In this document: one piece after another, positions 38,499-47,773 of the stretch
Layout of the letters: each line of letters opens with the position of its first letter
Numbering within the stretch: the stretch's first letter is position 1
Source of the DNA: CADEFX01 sp963806735
Lineage (GTDB): Bacteria; Pseudomonadota; Alphaproteobacteria; Rhizobiales; Hyphomicrobiaceae
Assembly (NCBI GenBank): GCA_963806735.1
Contig: CAWEBE010000003.1
Span: forward strand, 62,001 to 126,000
Reading direction: 5' to 3'
Length of the DNA stretch: 64,000 nt
Made by a program: the position numbers and the translations under genes
The notes under the pieces: model-generated
What the model was told of the DNA's origin: nothing
The model's input: the letters and a program-made list of their open reading frames with translations, nothing else
Databases searched by the model: none

Positions 38499-39446
38499 AT
38501 GTCCACAAAGAAGTCAAAGGTTGCCGCTTCAGCCGGAGTGCACGTTAGCCCCGCGCGCCGCTCTCCAGTGAAAGAGCGGATTGCCTACCAGGGCGAGCCC
38601 GGCGCCAACTCGCATCTGGCGTGCCTCGAGGTCTACGGCGATTTCGAGCCGGTCGGCTGCCCCACCTTCGAGGACGCGATTGCAGCTGTGAAGTCGGGTG
38701 ACGCGCGCTACGCCATGATCCCGATCGAGAACTCGCTGGCCGGTCGCGTCGCCGATATTCACCACCTGCTCCCGGACTCCGGCCTCTACATCATCGGTGA
38801 ACACTTTCTGCCCATCCGTTTTCAACTCATGGGACTGAAGGGCTCAAAGACCAGTCGCATCACTGATGTCTACAGCCATGTGCACGCGCTCGGCCAATGC
38901 CGCAAGATCATCCGCAAACATGGCTTCAAAGCGCATGTTGCCGGCGACACGGCGGGATCAGCCCGACAGGTGGCGGAGTGGAAAGATCCGAGCCGTGCGG
39001 CTCTGGCACCACGGCTCGCCGCAGAGATCTACGGCCTCGATATCCTGGCAGAGGACGTCGAGGACGAGCAGCACAACACGACACGCTTTGTCATTCTAGC
39101 CGCTGAGCCCGACACAACGGAGCCCAACGGCGGTCAGATGGTGACGACCTTCATCTTCAATGTGCGCAACGTGCCGGCGGCGCTCTACAAGGCCATGGGC
39201 GGCTTCGCCACGAACGGCATCAATATGACCAAGCTCGAGTCCTATCAGGTCAACGGCGAGTTCGTGGCGACGATGTTCTATGCCGACATTGATGGGCATC
39301 CGAGCCAACGGCCGGTGCAGTTGGCGCTCGAGGAGCTTGCTTTCTTTTCGACCGAGCTACGCATCCTGGGCTCGTATCGCGCCAGTCCCTATCGCGCAGA
39401 GATCGCGCGCAAGGCGCGGCAGCGATTGGCTGAGCGTGACGCTTGA
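38499..39446 (+). CDS. pheA: Prephenate dehydratase
   Basis: A 315-residue monofunctional enzyme converting prephenate to phenylpyruvate. After a polar N-terminal 25 residues, the PDT domain begins RIAYQGEPGANSHLAC and carries the catalytic T-T-R-F (HNTTRFVIL). The C-terminal ACT domain, used for phenylalanine feedback control, reads VRNVPAALYKAMGGFATNGIN then MTKLESY. The ATG at 38499 is within 20 bp of the kdsB stop, and the pair is a conserved alphaproteobacterial neighbourhood. No chorismate mutase domain is present. Confidence 0.94.
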   Translation: MSTKKSKVAASAGVHVSPARRSPVKERIAYQGEPGANSHLACLEVYGDFEPVGCPTFEDAIAAVKSGDARYAMIPIENSLAGRVADIHHLLPDSGLYIIGEHFLPIRFQLMGLKGSKTSRITDVYSHVHALGQCRKIIRKHGFKAHVAGDTAGSARQVAEWKDPSRAALAPRLAAEIYGLDILAEDVEDEQHNTTRFVILAAEPDTTEPNGGQMVTTFIFNVRNVPAALYKAMGGFATNGINMTKLESYQVNGEFVATMFYADIDGHPSQRPVQLALEELAFFSTELRILGSYRASPYRAEIARKARQRLAERDA

Positions 39447-39455
39447 GCCGCGGGC

Positions 39456-40343
39456 TCACCGTGCCGGCAGATGTTGTCTGAACCAGCCGACAGTCTCGGC
39501 CATCACCTGGCTGAACGCAGGCTCGGTGTAGACCTCGTAGTGTCCGAAGCCTTTGAGGACGGCGAGCCGCTTGGGCTCACCCGCGCGGGCATATAGAGCT
39601 TCGGATTCTTCGGGAGGCACGAGCCGGTCGTCATCAGTTGTGATGAACAGGATCGGCCGGGGTGCAATCTTGTCCACCACCCATTCGGCGTGAAAGCCGA
39701 GCGTTTCGTCGATGTATTCGAGAGGCAGCGTGCCGATGGCCGCCGGGTTGGCGCGGCGGGCAGCTGCCGCAAGCTCGGCTGACTGGCGGTCCGCCAGCAG
39801 TATGTCGCTGCGGTCCGCAAGCTCAGACTGACCGTCGAGGACGCGCTTTTCCCTGTCCGCCTTCGATCGCTTCAGCAGGTCGTACCATTCGTCGGGGCGG
39901 CGCACGCTGCGCATCCACCGCTGCCCATGCCCCACGCCGACAACGCTGACAATGCATTTGGCACGTTGATCGACGGCTCCCGTCCAAACCACGGTGGCGC
40001 CGCCGTAGCTCGTGCCATACAGGCCTAAGCGGTCGGCGTCAGCCTCCGGCTGCAGGCCGAGGAAGGTCAGGGCAGCTTGCACGTCGGCGACCCGGCTGTA
40101 GGGGGCGAGCCGGCTCCTAGCGCCCTCGCTTGTCCCCCAACCTTTGTAGTCGAAAGTCAGGACGACGTAGCCGGCCTCGTTCAGCACGCGTGCGTTGTCA
40201 GGGAGATAGAGATCCTTCACTCCCGTATAGCCGTGACAGAGCACGATACCTGCGCGGCTTTCACCTGCGCTCAAGTTGTCAGGCACGTAGAGATCGCCGG
40301 AGAGCTTGCAACCCTCGCTGTAGAAGCTGACCAAACGCTTCAT
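39456..40343 (-). CDS. Alpha/beta hydrolase
   Basis: A 295-residue serine hydrolase of the dienelactone-hydrolase/peptidase S9-like type. The oxyanion region is CHGYTG (about 36-41), and the nucleophile is S112 in YGTSYGG. The acid and His are the DDDRLVP and GFGHYEVYT blocks near the end. No signal peptide is seen. It converges on pheA (9-bp gap) and lies 14 bp from nudC on the same strand. The natural ester or peptide substrate is unknown. Confidence 0.82.
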   Translation of the reverse strand: MKRLVSFYSEGCKLSGDLYVPDNLSAGESRAGIVLCHGYTGVKDLYLPDNARVLNEAGYVVLTFDYKGWGTSEGARSRLAPYSRVADVQAALTFLGLQPEADADRLGLYGTSYGGATVVWTGAVDQRAKCIVSVVGVGHGQRWMRSVRRPDEWYDLLKRSKADREKRVLDGQSELADRSDILLADRQSAELAAAARRANPAAIGTLPLEYIDETLGFHAEWVVDKIAPRPILFITTDDDRLVPPEESEALYARAGEPKRLAVLKGFGHYEVYTEPAFSQVMAETVGWFRQHLPAR

Positions 40344-40357
40344 GGTGGTCTCGTGGC

Positions 40358-41296
40358 TTAGCCGGGGAGCTTGCGCTCGACAAAACTGGCGATCAACGCG
40401 TTGGCGATCGCATGGGGTGCCGGAGCAGTAAGTCCTTCCGGATGGCGGCGCTCGAGCATCAAGCTCGCTTCCTCACGGGTGAACCAACGTGCCTCGGCGA
40501 GCTCATTCTTGTCGATCTGGATATCGGTGGTCTCGGCATAGCCGACACAGCCGAGCATCAACGAATGGGGAAACGGCCAAGGCTGGCTCGAGTGGTAAAC
40601 CACGCGTCCGACCTTGATGGAGGTCTCCTCGAGCACCTCGCGGCGGACTGCGTGCTCGATGTCCTCGCCCGGCTCGAGAAAACCCGCGAGCGTCGAATAC
40701 ATCTTGTCCACGTAGCGGTGCTCGTGCGCCAGGATACAGCGTTCCCCGTCCGTAATCAGCATGATGACGACCGGGTCCGTGCGCGGAAACCAATCCAGTC
40801 CGCAACCCCAGCACTTCTTGCGCCAGCCGCCATCCTTCATCAGAAGCGTTGAGCCGCATCGGCCACAGCAGCGGGCATTCTCGTGCCATTGCGCAAGTGC
40901 GCGCGCCTGTCCGGCCAGAGACAGCTCCTCGGGAGTGAGCGCGCCCTGCATGGCAAGCGACCGCAAATCCACCGCCGGACGCAGAAACGTGATCGCGCCT
41001 GGCGTCGCGCGGGCGAGATGGTCCGTAATGGGCAGGGCGAAATAGGCCGTGCCTTCGGCACCGATGCCGAGAAAGAGGGCGTCGCTCAATGGCAGGGCCA
41101 GAGAGCCGATCTCGCTTCCGCTGAGCCAGCGTAAGCTGGAGATTTGCCGATCCGGGCTCGAGGTGACGACTGGTTTCAGGTCCACCAGCATCAGAAAGCG
41201 GGCGGTTGGATCCGCCGCGTGCGCCTTGAGCCAGGCCTCGTCGGCGCGCCTGGGTCCGGCGCGATCGAGCAAAGTCGTTGCGGCTACAGTCGGCAT
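40358..41296 (-). CDS. nudC: NAD(+) diphosphatase
   Basis: A 312-residue Nudix hydrolase cleaving NAD(H) to NMN(H) and AMP and, in E. coli, removing NAD caps from RNA. The zinc ribbon uses C144, C147, C162 and C165. The Nudix box begins GFLEPGEDIEHAVRRE and ends VLEET (about 205-225). The NADH-specific SQPWPFPHSLM motif follows, which fixes the subfamily. It starts at 41296 and is followed 14 bp later by the alpha/beta hydrolase. Confidence 0.94.
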   Translation of the reverse strand: MPTVAATTLLDRAGPRRADEAWLKAHAADPTARFLMLVDLKPVVTSSPDRQISSLRWLSGSEIGSLALPLSDALFLGIGAEGTAYFALPITDHLARATPGAITFLRPAVDLRSLAMQGALTPEELSLAGQARALAQWHENARCCGRCGSTLLMKDGGWRKKCWGCGLDWFPRTDPVVIMLITDGERCILAHEHRYVDKMYSTLAGFLEPGEDIEHAVRREVLEETSIKVGRVVYHSSQPWPFPHSLMLGCVGYAETTDIQIDKNELAEARWFTREEASLMLERRHPEGLTAPAPHAIANALIASFVERKLPG

Positions 41297-41502
41297 CAGG
41301 CGGCCCTCCCCCGGTCAGGAGAGCACAGCGACCGGGTGCGTGCAACGCTGCCGCCGAATCCGCTGTGACGGGCAGGCCGCACACCAAAATGCTAGGGAGT
41401 ACAAGTCATTCTTTAGCAGCAGTTCGCACCACGCGATTGACGAGGCATGGCAATTGCGTGCACCCTGCACACTTCGTGTACCAATCGTTCTGGGAGGAAA
41501 GC

Positions 41503-42609
41503 ATGGCGCGAACCCAAAAGTGTGGGCTCGTCGCAGGTCTGGGGCTCGGCTTGGCCGTTGCGCTCAGCGGGTCTGCTGCGGCTCAAACCAAAACTCTGAA
41601 GATGCAGGCGACATGGCCGGCATCGCAGACGCTGTATGAGAACTTCACGGAATGGGCCAAGCGCGTCGACCAGCTGACGGCCGGCCGCATCAAGATCGAG
41701 ACCATGCCCGCCGGGCAGGTGGTCCCCGCGTTCGAAGTCCTCGACGCGACGCACAAGAAGGTCATCGACGGCGCGCACACGTGGCCAGGGTACTGGGTCG
41801 GGAAGAACAAGGCGGCCATCCTGTTTTCAGGCGGCCCGGGCGGCCCGCTCGGCATGGACTACATCGACTACCTGGGCTGGGTCTGGCACGGCGGTGGGCA
41901 GGAGCTTTACAACAAGTTCTACCAAGAGACACTCAAGCTGAACGTCGTCGCCTTCCACGTCCTGCCTTCTGGTCCACAAGCCCTCGGCTGGTTCAAGAAG
42001 AAGATCGAGAACCTGGCTGACTTCAAGGGCCAGAAGTGTCGCCAGACCGGCGTTGCCGCTGAGATCTTCAACGAGATGGGCATGCGCACCGTCAACATGC
42101 CGGGCGGCGAAATCGCTCCGGCGGCCGAGCGCGGCACCATCGACTGCGCGGAATGGGTCGGCGGTATCGAGGACATGCGCTTCGGCTTCCACAACATCTG
42201 GAAATGGCATTACGCCCCGTCGCTGCACGAGTCGGTGACGCTGGGTGAGATCGTCATCAATGGCGACGTGTGGAAGGAAATCAGCCCGCTCGATCAGGAG
42301 ATCATCAGAGCGGCGGCCACGGAGACTTTGTTCAAGTGGTGGACAAGGTGGCAGAAGCAGAACGCTGATGCCGTCGTGGAGTTGAAGGAGAAGCACAAGG
42401 TCAACATCGAGCAGACGCCTCCCGAGATCATGAAGGAATTCCTGGCCGCGTGGGATCGCCTCGCCGCCAAGGAGGCCGCGGCGAACCCGGTATTCAAGGA
42501 GGCTTGGGAGTCGCAGAAAGCATATGCGTCGGTGGTGGTGCCGGGTAAACGGACCTACTTCCCGAACTACGCCATTGCGGCCGAGCACTACTGGCCCGAG
42601 AAAAAGTAA
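41503..42609 (+). CDS. TRAP transporter substrate-binding protein (DctP family)
   Basis: A 368-residue periplasmic solute receptor with a cleavable signal peptide (LGLGLAVALSGSAAAQ). It belongs to the DctP family; the VNMPGGEIAPAAERGTIDCAEWVG stretch resembles the TakP-like subgroup that binds 2-oxo acids and related organic acids. A GGGAGGAAAGC ribosome site precedes the ATG at 41503. The permease genes follow after a hairpin, fitting the usual excess of receptor over permease. The ligand is inferred only to subgroup level. Confidence 0.9.
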   Translation: MARTQKCGLVAGLGLGLAVALSGSAAAQTKTLKMQATWPASQTLYENFTEWAKRVDQLTAGRIKIETMPAGQVVPAFEVLDATHKKVIDGAHTWPGYWVGKNKAAILFSGGPGGPLGMDYIDYLGWVWHGGGQELYNKFYQETLKLNVVAFHVLPSGPQALGWFKKKIENLADFKGQKCRQTGVAAEIFNEMGMRTVNMPGGEIAPAAERGTIDCAEWVGGIEDMRFGFHNIWKWHYAPSLHESVTLGEIVINGDVWKEISPLDQEIIRAAATETLFKWWTRWQKQNADAVVELKEKHKVNIEQTPPEIMKEFLAAWDRLAAKEAAANPVFKEAWESQKAYASVVVPGKRTYFPNYAIAAEHYWPEKK

Positions 42610-42624
42610 GCCTACGTAATCAAC

Positions 42625-42656
42625 AAGAGGCCGCGACGAAAGTTGCGGCCTCTTTT
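42625..42656 (+). terminator. Intra-operon terminator hairpin between TRAP receptor and permeases
   Basis: AAGAGGCCGC (42625-42634) and GCGGCCTCTT (42645-42654) form a perfect 10-bp stem with a 10-nt loop, followed by TT. The strong GC stem and T run look like a rho-independent terminator. Because dctQ/dctM-type genes follow on the same strand, partial read-through would lower their expression relative to the receptor. Confidence 0.75.
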
Positions 42657-42712
42657 GCGATCAGAGACTGAACGCCCCTTTGGGTGTTTGACGACGTTAA
42701 GCGGAGACGCGC

Positions 42713-43264
42713 ATGGCACAGCCGTCCGGCGGCTATCTCTTGATCATACGCGTGATCGACAAGATCACCGAATGGACGGGATATGTTTTCACGCTCATCA
42801 TCATACCCCTCATCTTCGCCAACGTGATCGAGGTGTTTCGGCGTTATGTCATGAACGACCCGACCATTTGGGCGCTTGACGTAACCACGATGTCTTACGG
42901 CGCGCTGTTCATGCTGGGCTGCGCCTACGCCTTGCTCAAGGGCGCACACGTGCGCACCGACATGCTGTGGGACAAGTTCTCGACCCGCAAGAAGGGCTGG
43001 ATCGACGCGATCGCTTATGTGGTGTTCTTCCTGCCAACGATGGCTGTTCTCACCGTCATGTCGGTTGACGACTTCCTCTACTCCATGAGCATCAACGAAA
43101 AGTCCAACTCCGGGGCTTGGCAGCCGATCATTTGGCCGTTGCGCGGCACTATCCCGCTTGCTTTCGCTCTGCTCTTCTTGCAGGGCTTTTCCGAGCTCTT
43201 GAAGAGCTTGTGGGCTGCTCGCACGGGCGAAGAGCTCGTGCATCACGAGAAGATCGAAGTGTGA
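42713..43264 (+). CDS. TRAP transporter small permease (DctQ family)
   Basis: A 183-residue membrane protein with four hydrophobic helices, standard for DctQ: IDKITEWTGYVFTLIIIPLIF, then TTMSYGALFMLGCAYALLKGAHVRTD, VVFFLPTMAVLTVM and PLAFALLFLQGFSELLKSL. It pairs with the large permease 7 bp downstream to form the transport channel. The ATG at 42713 follows the terminator hairpin by 56 bp. Confidence 0.9.
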   Translation: MAQPSGGYLLIIRVIDKITEWTGYVFTLIIIPLIFANVIEVFRRYVMNDPTIWALDVTTMSYGALFMLGCAYALLKGAHVRTDMLWDKFSTRKKGWIDAIAYVVFFLPTMAVLTVMSVDDFLYSMSINEKSNSGAWQPIIWPLRGTIPLAFALLFLQGFSELLKSLWAARTGEELVHHEKIEV

Positions 43265-43271
43265 GGCGGCC

Positions 43272-44609
43272 ATGAGCTTCAACGAAACACTCGGCATGAT
43301 CATGCTGCTCGGCATGGTCTTGGTCATCTTCATCGGCTTTCCGATCTCGTTCACTCTGCTCTTCCTCGCCCTGGTGTTCGGCGGTTTCGGCCTTGGCTGG
43401 CTGCAAACATTTGATCTGGCCTATCTCCAGATCTGGGGCACGATGAAGGACGAGATCCTGCCCGCGGTGCCGCTTTTCATCTTCATGGGGTTCATGACCG
43501 AGCAGGCCGGTCTCATGGAGCGGCTGTTCATGGCGCTCAGGCACATGCTGGCACCCGTCCGCGGCGCGCTGTATCTGGCCGTCATTCTAACCGCCACCAT
43601 CTTCGCCATGGCCACCGGGATCGTCGGAGCCGCAGTTACCGTGCTCGGCATCATGGCTGGGCCGATCATGATCAAGACCGGCTATGACGCCCGCCTGTCG
43701 GCGGGGGCGATCGCAGCCGGTGGCACACTGGGAATTCTCATTCCCCCCAGTGTCATGCTGGTCGTCATGGGCCCGACCATGGGCGTGCCCGTCAATCTGC
43801 TCTACTCGGCGGCGTTCGGCCCGGGCTTTGTGCTGGCCGGCATGTACATGGTCTACTGCCTGACCCGGAGCTTCTTCAATCCGTCGCTCGGGCCGCCGGT
43901 GCCTCCCGAGGAGCGTGTCGGCAGCGTCGCCGTCATCATGAAGGAAGTGCTTATCGGTGTGCTGCCGCTGGTTGTTCTCATCGGCTTCACGTTGGGTACA
44001 ATTCTGATGGGGCTGGCAACGCCCACGGAAGCCTCCTCGTGTGGGGCATTCGGGGCCACGTTGCTGGCGCTGATGTACCGCAAGCTGACATTCACCGCCC
44101 TCAAGAATGCTGCGGTCTCCACCATGGTGACCTCGAGCATGGTGTTGCTGCTGGCTGTCGCGTCGAACGTGTTCGGCGCGGTCTTCACGAAATTGGGCGC
44201 AGCCGGCCTCATCACCAACACGCTGGTCGGACTGCCGTGGCCGGACATCTGGAAGCTCGCACTGATCATGGTGCTGATCTTCATTCTCGGATGGCCGTTC
44301 GAGTGGCCGGCCATCATCCTCGTATTCCTGCCGATCTTCCTGCCGGTGGTGGAGAAGCTGCAGCTCGGCATGAACAAGTTGGAAATGCTGATCTGGTTTG
44401 GCACCTTGACAGCGGTCAATCTGCAGACGGCCTATCTCAGTCCCCCTGTGGCCATGTCCGCCTACTACTTGCGCAACGTGGTTCCGCAATGGAGCCTGGG
44501 CACCATCTACAGGGGTATGGCCGACTACATGGTGATCCAGGTCATCGCTCTCATCGCGCTGTTCATGTGGCCGGACATTGCGCTCTGGCTGGTGAGGGCG
44601 CTCAGGTAG
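43272..44609 (+). CDS. TRAP transporter large permease (DctM family)
   Basis: A 445-residue integral membrane protein with about twelve helices. Typical blocks are VFIGFPISFTLLFLALVFGG, ATGIVGAAVTVLGIMAGPIM, GTLGILIPPSVMLVVMGP (the GxxIPPS signature of the family) and PTEASSCGAFGA. It moves the organic acid delivered by the upstream receptor, driven by an ion gradient. It completes a P-Q-M set and is followed by the SRP RNA gene. Confidence 0.93.
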   Translation: MSFNETLGMIMLLGMVLVIFIGFPISFTLLFLALVFGGFGLGWLQTFDLAYLQIWGTMKDEILPAVPLFIFMGFMTEQAGLMERLFMALRHMLAPVRGALYLAVILTATIFAMATGIVGAAVTVLGIMAGPIMIKTGYDARLSAGAIAAGGTLGILIPPSVMLVVMGPTMGVPVNLLYSAAFGPGFVLAGMYMVYCLTRSFFNPSLGPPVPPEERVGSVAVIMKEVLIGVLPLVVLIGFTLGTILMGLATPTEASSCGAFGATLLALMYRKLTFTALKNAAVSTMVTSSMVLLLAVASNVFGAVFTKLGAAGLITNTLVGLPWPDIWKLALIMVLIFILGWPFEWPAIILVFLPIFLPVVEKLQLGMNKLEMLIWFGTLTAVNLQTAYLSPPVAMSAYYLRNVVPQWSLGTIYRGMADYMVIQVIALIALFMWPDIALWLVRALR

Positions 44610-44658
44610 CAGGATCGCGAAGCAGGTTGTCAGGGGGCTCTCGCCTCATTAGATAGTG

Positions 44659-44760
44659 GTCTGGGAGGTTGGCGGCGGACGTATCCCTCGCCAACCGGGT
44701 CAGGTCCGGAAGGAAGCAGCCCTAACGATTCGGACACGGGTCACTGTCCAGCCTCCCGCT
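44659..44760 (+). ncRNA. ffs: Signal recognition particle RNA (4.5S, small type)
   Basis: The invariant SRP domain IV is present at about 44698-44722: GGTCAGGTCCGGAAGGAAGC followed by AGCC, with the GGAA tetraloop. The outer stem pairs CTGGGAGG (from 44661) with CCTCCC (44752-44757), giving an RNA of about 100 nt. Exact ends are approximate. It lies directly upstream of dnaX, the usual alphaproteobacterial position. It has no protein-coding potential. Confidence 0.95.
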
Positions 44761-44840
44761 ATTCCTGGTCGCGCTGGCGTCAGGAGCGCCACCGCGCTGC
44801 GGGACGCGCCCGCCGGGCCTGGTTCGGAGGCAACCGGTCG

Positions 44841-46649
44841 ATGGCCAAGAGGGATTCTTCACTACCACCGTCTGAAGCATCAGGGACTGGGCAAGGGTTG
44901 CTCGGAGACATGGCTGCTGCGCAAACCGTTGGCCAGCCCTACGTCGTGCTCGCGCGCAAATATCGCCCGCAAACCTTCGACGACCTGATCGGCCAGGACG
45001 CCATGGTGAGAACGCTCAGGAACGCGTTCTCGGCCGACCGTATCGCACAGGGCTACATGCTGACCGGTGTGCGCGGCGTCGGCAAGACGACGACCGCGCG
45101 CATACTGGCGCGTGCGCTCAACTACACGAAGCCGGGCCTGCCGGATCGTCCGACGACCGATATGCCCGATTTTGGTGTCCACTGTCAGGAGATCATGGAG
45201 AGCCGTCACCCCGATGTGTTGGAGATGGACGCGGCATCCAATACGGGCGTCGACAACATACGCGAGATCATCGAGAGCGCGCGCTACAAGCCGCTGTCCG
45301 CGCGCTTCAAGGTGTACGTCATCGACGAGGTTCACATGTTGTCGAAGGGAGCCTTCAACGCTCTCCTGAAGACGCTCGAGGAGCCGCCCGCGCACGTCAA
45401 GTTCATTTTTGCCACCACCGAGGTGCGCAAGGTTCCCGTAACGGTGCTGTCGCGCTGCCAGCGGTTCGATCTGCGTCGCGTCGATGTCGCCGCTTTGACG
45501 AGGCATTTTCGGGGTATCGCCGGCAAGGAGGGGTGGCCAGCCGAGGATGATGCACTCATGCTCATTGCGCGGGCTGCCGAGGGCTCGGTTCGCGACGGGC
45601 TTTCTCTCCTTGATCAGGCCTGCGCCATGGGCCGCGGCAAGATCGAGGCAGCGAATGTGCGCGCCATGCTGGGCTTGGCGGACCGCGGCCGTCTGTTCGA
45701 TCTGTTGGATCAGATGTTTCGCGGACAGTCCGGACAAGCGCTCAAGACTTTTACCTCGCTGCATCTAGACGGCGCCGATCCGGTTCAGGTGCTCGCCGAT
45801 CTGGCCGAAGCGGTCCACACAATGGCCCGCGCCAAGACCGCAGGCATGGAAGCGGCTGGAGAGGCGCTGCCGGCAGAGGAGCGGCGGCGGGTCGAATTGT
45901 TGGCCGCAGGCCTGTCGGTCCCGCTGTTGTCGCGCGCCTGGCAGATGCTGCTCAAGGGATTGGAGGAAGCCGGCAAGGCACCAGATCCACTGGCCGCTGC
46001 GGAGATGGTCCTCATCCGCATCGCGTATACCGCCGACCTTCCTTCCCCGCAGGACGTGGTGCGTGCGCTCGGCGGTGCCGCGGCATCGCCTAAACGAGAG
46101 CGTCATGAGGCCGTCTCGTCGAACGAGGCGGACGGAAAGCGCGTGCCGCAGGCAGAGCGCGCGCCGCAAGGCCAACCGGGGGTTGTGGCAGACGATCACG
46201 CTCCCGCAGAAGCGGACGATGAGCAGGCAGCGTCTGATGAGCTCGATGGGACGGCTCAGCCACAGACGTTCGCTGACGTTGTCGGGCTGGCGGGACACCA
46301 TCGGGACGCACGCCTCAAGGTCCATCTGGAGGAGCATGTCAGTCTCGTGCGCTTCGATCCCGCCGGCAGCATCGATCTGGGACTGCTTGCGGGTGCGCCC
46401 AGGACGCTCGCCAACGAGCTCAGAGAGAAGCTCAACAAATGGACCGGACGACGCTGGATCATTGCCATCAGCACGGCACCGGGTGAGCCGCCGTTTGGAG
46501 AGACGCGGCGGCGGCGCGAGGCTGAGGAGATCGCCGCGATTGCCCATCACCCGGTGGTCAAGGCAGTGCTCGAACGTTTTCCTGATGCAAAGATTGCGGG
46601 GGTACGACGCTCCGGTCCACGCTCCGATGACGATCAGGCGGCCGGCTGA
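44841..46649 (+). CDS. dnaX: DNA polymerase III subunits gamma/tau
   Basis: A 602-residue clamp-loader ATPase. It has Walker A GVRGVGKTTTA, Walker B VYVIDEVHMLS, the SRC motif VTVLSRCQRF, and a long polar linker before the C-terminal tau region (RRWIIAISTAPGEPPFGE). The zinc module of E. coli DnaX (four cysteines) is not conserved here: only one Cys remains in DFGVHCQEIMESRH, as in other rhizobial DnaX. The ATG at 44841 has GGAGG about ten bases upstream; an ATG at 44910 is an alternative. No A-rich slippery heptamer is evident for gamma frameshifting. Confidence 0.95.
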   Translation: MAKRDSSLPPSEASGTGQGLLGDMAAAQTVGQPYVVLARKYRPQTFDDLIGQDAMVRTLRNAFSADRIAQGYMLTGVRGVGKTTTARILARALNYTKPGLPDRPTTDMPDFGVHCQEIMESRHPDVLEMDAASNTGVDNIREIIESARYKPLSARFKVYVIDEVHMLSKGAFNALLKTLEEPPAHVKFIFATTEVRKVPVTVLSRCQRFDLRRVDVAALTRHFRGIAGKEGWPAEDDALMLIARAAEGSVRDGLSLLDQACAMGRGKIEAANVRAMLGLADRGRLFDLLDQMFRGQSGQALKTFTSLHLDGADPVQVLADLAEAVHTMARAKTAGMEAAGEALPAEERRRVELLAAGLSVPLLSRAWQMLLKGLEEAGKAPDPLAAAEMVLIRIAYTADLPSPQDVVRALGGAAASPKRERHEAVSSNEADGKRVPQAERAPQGQPGVVADDHAPAEADDEQAASDELDGTAQPQTFADVVGLAGHHRDARLKVHLEEHVSLVRFDPAGSIDLGLLAGAPRTLANELREKLNKWTGRRWIIAISTAPGEPPFGETRRRREAEEIAAIAHHPVVKAVLERFPDAKIAGVRRSGPRSDDDQAAG

Positions 46650-46696
46650 GATCGTTCGTCGGCTGCCTTATCCGCTGACTACGCAGAGGACAGGCG

Positions 46697-47017
46697 ATGA
46701 AAGACTTGATGAAGATGATGAAGCAGGCCCAGGAGCTGCAGTCCCGCATGCAAAAGATGCAGGAGGAGCTGACAGCCCTGGAAATCGAGGGGCAGGCGGG
46801 GGCGGGAGCGGTACGCGTGACGCTCAACGGCAAAGGCGAAATGCGAGCGCTCCGGATCGATCCGAGCCTCATGAAACCCGGTGAGGCCGAAATCGTCGAG
46901 GACCTCGTACTGGCAGCGTTCCAGGATGCCAAGGCGAAGGTCGAGGCCCAGATGCAGGAGAAAATGCAGGACATTGCCGGCGGGCTGCCGCTCCCTCCCG
47001 GTCTGAAGCTGTTTTGA
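46697..47017 (+). CDS. YbaB/EbfC family nucleoid-associated protein
   Basis: A 106-residue protein, the standard size. Its start MKDLMKMMKQAQELQSRMQKMQEEL is a coiled helix, followed by the small beta core GAGAVRVTLNGKGEMRALRIDPSLM. It binds DNA as a tweezer-like dimer. It lies 47 bp after dnaX; in most alphaproteobacteria recR would come next, but here three unrelated genes intervene. Confidence 0.94.
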   Translation: MKDLMKMMKQAQELQSRMQKMQEELTALEIEGQAGAGAVRVTLNGKGEMRALRIDPSLMKPGEAEIVEDLVLAAFQDAKAKVEAQMQEKMQDIAGGLPLPPGLKLF

Positions 47018-47184
47018 CCGGCAGCGACAAAGCGACGCTTTGCTGCCTTCTTTCTCCTGCACGCTGTCCGAGGACAATTCGCCTCAGCAGTCGATTGATC
47101 GCGCTGGGCGACCCTCTTCCTCGGTTTGCGTCCCTGGTGCCTGGGATCCTGCCGGCGCCCGGAAACTTCCTAGCGGCGAGAATA

Positions 47185-47203
47185 AACGGCCTTTTTGGCC
47201 GTT
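47185..47203 (+). terminator. Hairpin after ybaB
   Basis: AACGGCC (47185-47191) and GGCCGTT (47197-47203) form a perfect 7-bp stem around a five-T loop, 168 bp after the ybaB stop and 31 bp before the sigma factor start. No T run follows the second arm, so it may be a weak terminator for dnaX-ybaB or a structured leader of the sigma gene. The rest of the 47018-47233 gap shows no gene. Confidence 0.4.
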
Positions 47204-47233
47204 GTTAGCCGTGACTGGCGGGGAGGCAAGCGC

Positions 47234-47773
47234 GTGACGGAAGACCTCCGCACACGAATGGTCGAGCTACTGCCGCGTCTGAGACGGTTTGCCTATGCGT
47301 TGACAGGCGATTTGGACCAGGGAGACGATCTGGTTCAGGAGGCTTGTGCGCGGGCTTTGTCGCGAGTGGATCAGTTTCAACCTGGAACGAGATTTGACAG
47401 TTGGATGTTTCGTATCGCCCAGAATCTCTGGCTGGATAGGGTGAGAGCCATGCGAGTGCGGGGGCCGGTCGTCGACCTGGATGCCGCGTCCGCGGTGGCC
47501 TACACGGACGGGCGCTCGGTAACGGAGAGCCGTTTGACATTGCAGGCAGTCATGCAGGCCATGTCCAAGCTGCCCTCGGATCTGCAAGTGCTGCTGGCGC
47601 TGGTGTGCATAGACGGCCGATCGTATCAGGAGGCGGCGGACATTACAGGAACCCCGATAGGTACAGTGATGAGCCGTCTCGCTCGTGCCAGACGCACGCT
47701 GCATGAGCTTATGGACCATAGCCCCAGCCTTTCGCCGAAGTCGTCAACGGAGGCGCGCCATGCCGGAAGTTAG
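47234..47773 (+). CDS. ECF-type RNA polymerase sigma factor
   Basis: About 179 residues. Region 2 lies at roughly 10-75 (LTGDLDQGDDLVQEACARAL, then FDSWMFRIAQNLWLDRVRA) and region 4 at 105-155 (LPSDLQVLLALVCIDGRSYQEAADITGTPIGTVMSRLARARRTL); there is no region 1 or 3, as expected for extracytoplasmic function sigmas. The start is GTG at 47234 with an excellent GGGGAGG ribosome site. The stop overlaps the next gene, a membrane anti-sigma factor, by 14 bp, so the pair is coupled. Its target promoters are unknown. Confidence 0.92.
   Translation: MTEDLRTRMVELLPRLRRFAYALTGDLDQGDDLVQEACARALSRVDQFQPGTRFDSWMFRIAQNLWLDRVRAMRVRGPVVDLDAASAVAYTDGRSVTESRLTLQAVMQAMSKLPSDLQVLLALVCIDGRSYQEAADITGTPIGTVMSRLARARRTLHELMDHSPSLSPKSSTEARHAGS

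Noticed and set aside
41458..41470. A short dyad (GTGCACCCTGCAC) 33 bp before the TRAP binding-protein start.
   Set aside because: Five-base arms are too short to call an operator without a known regulator or conservation.
44841..46649. A possible programmed frameshift in dnaX making a short gamma form.
   Set aside because: No slippery heptamer or stimulatory element was visible in the middle of the gene.
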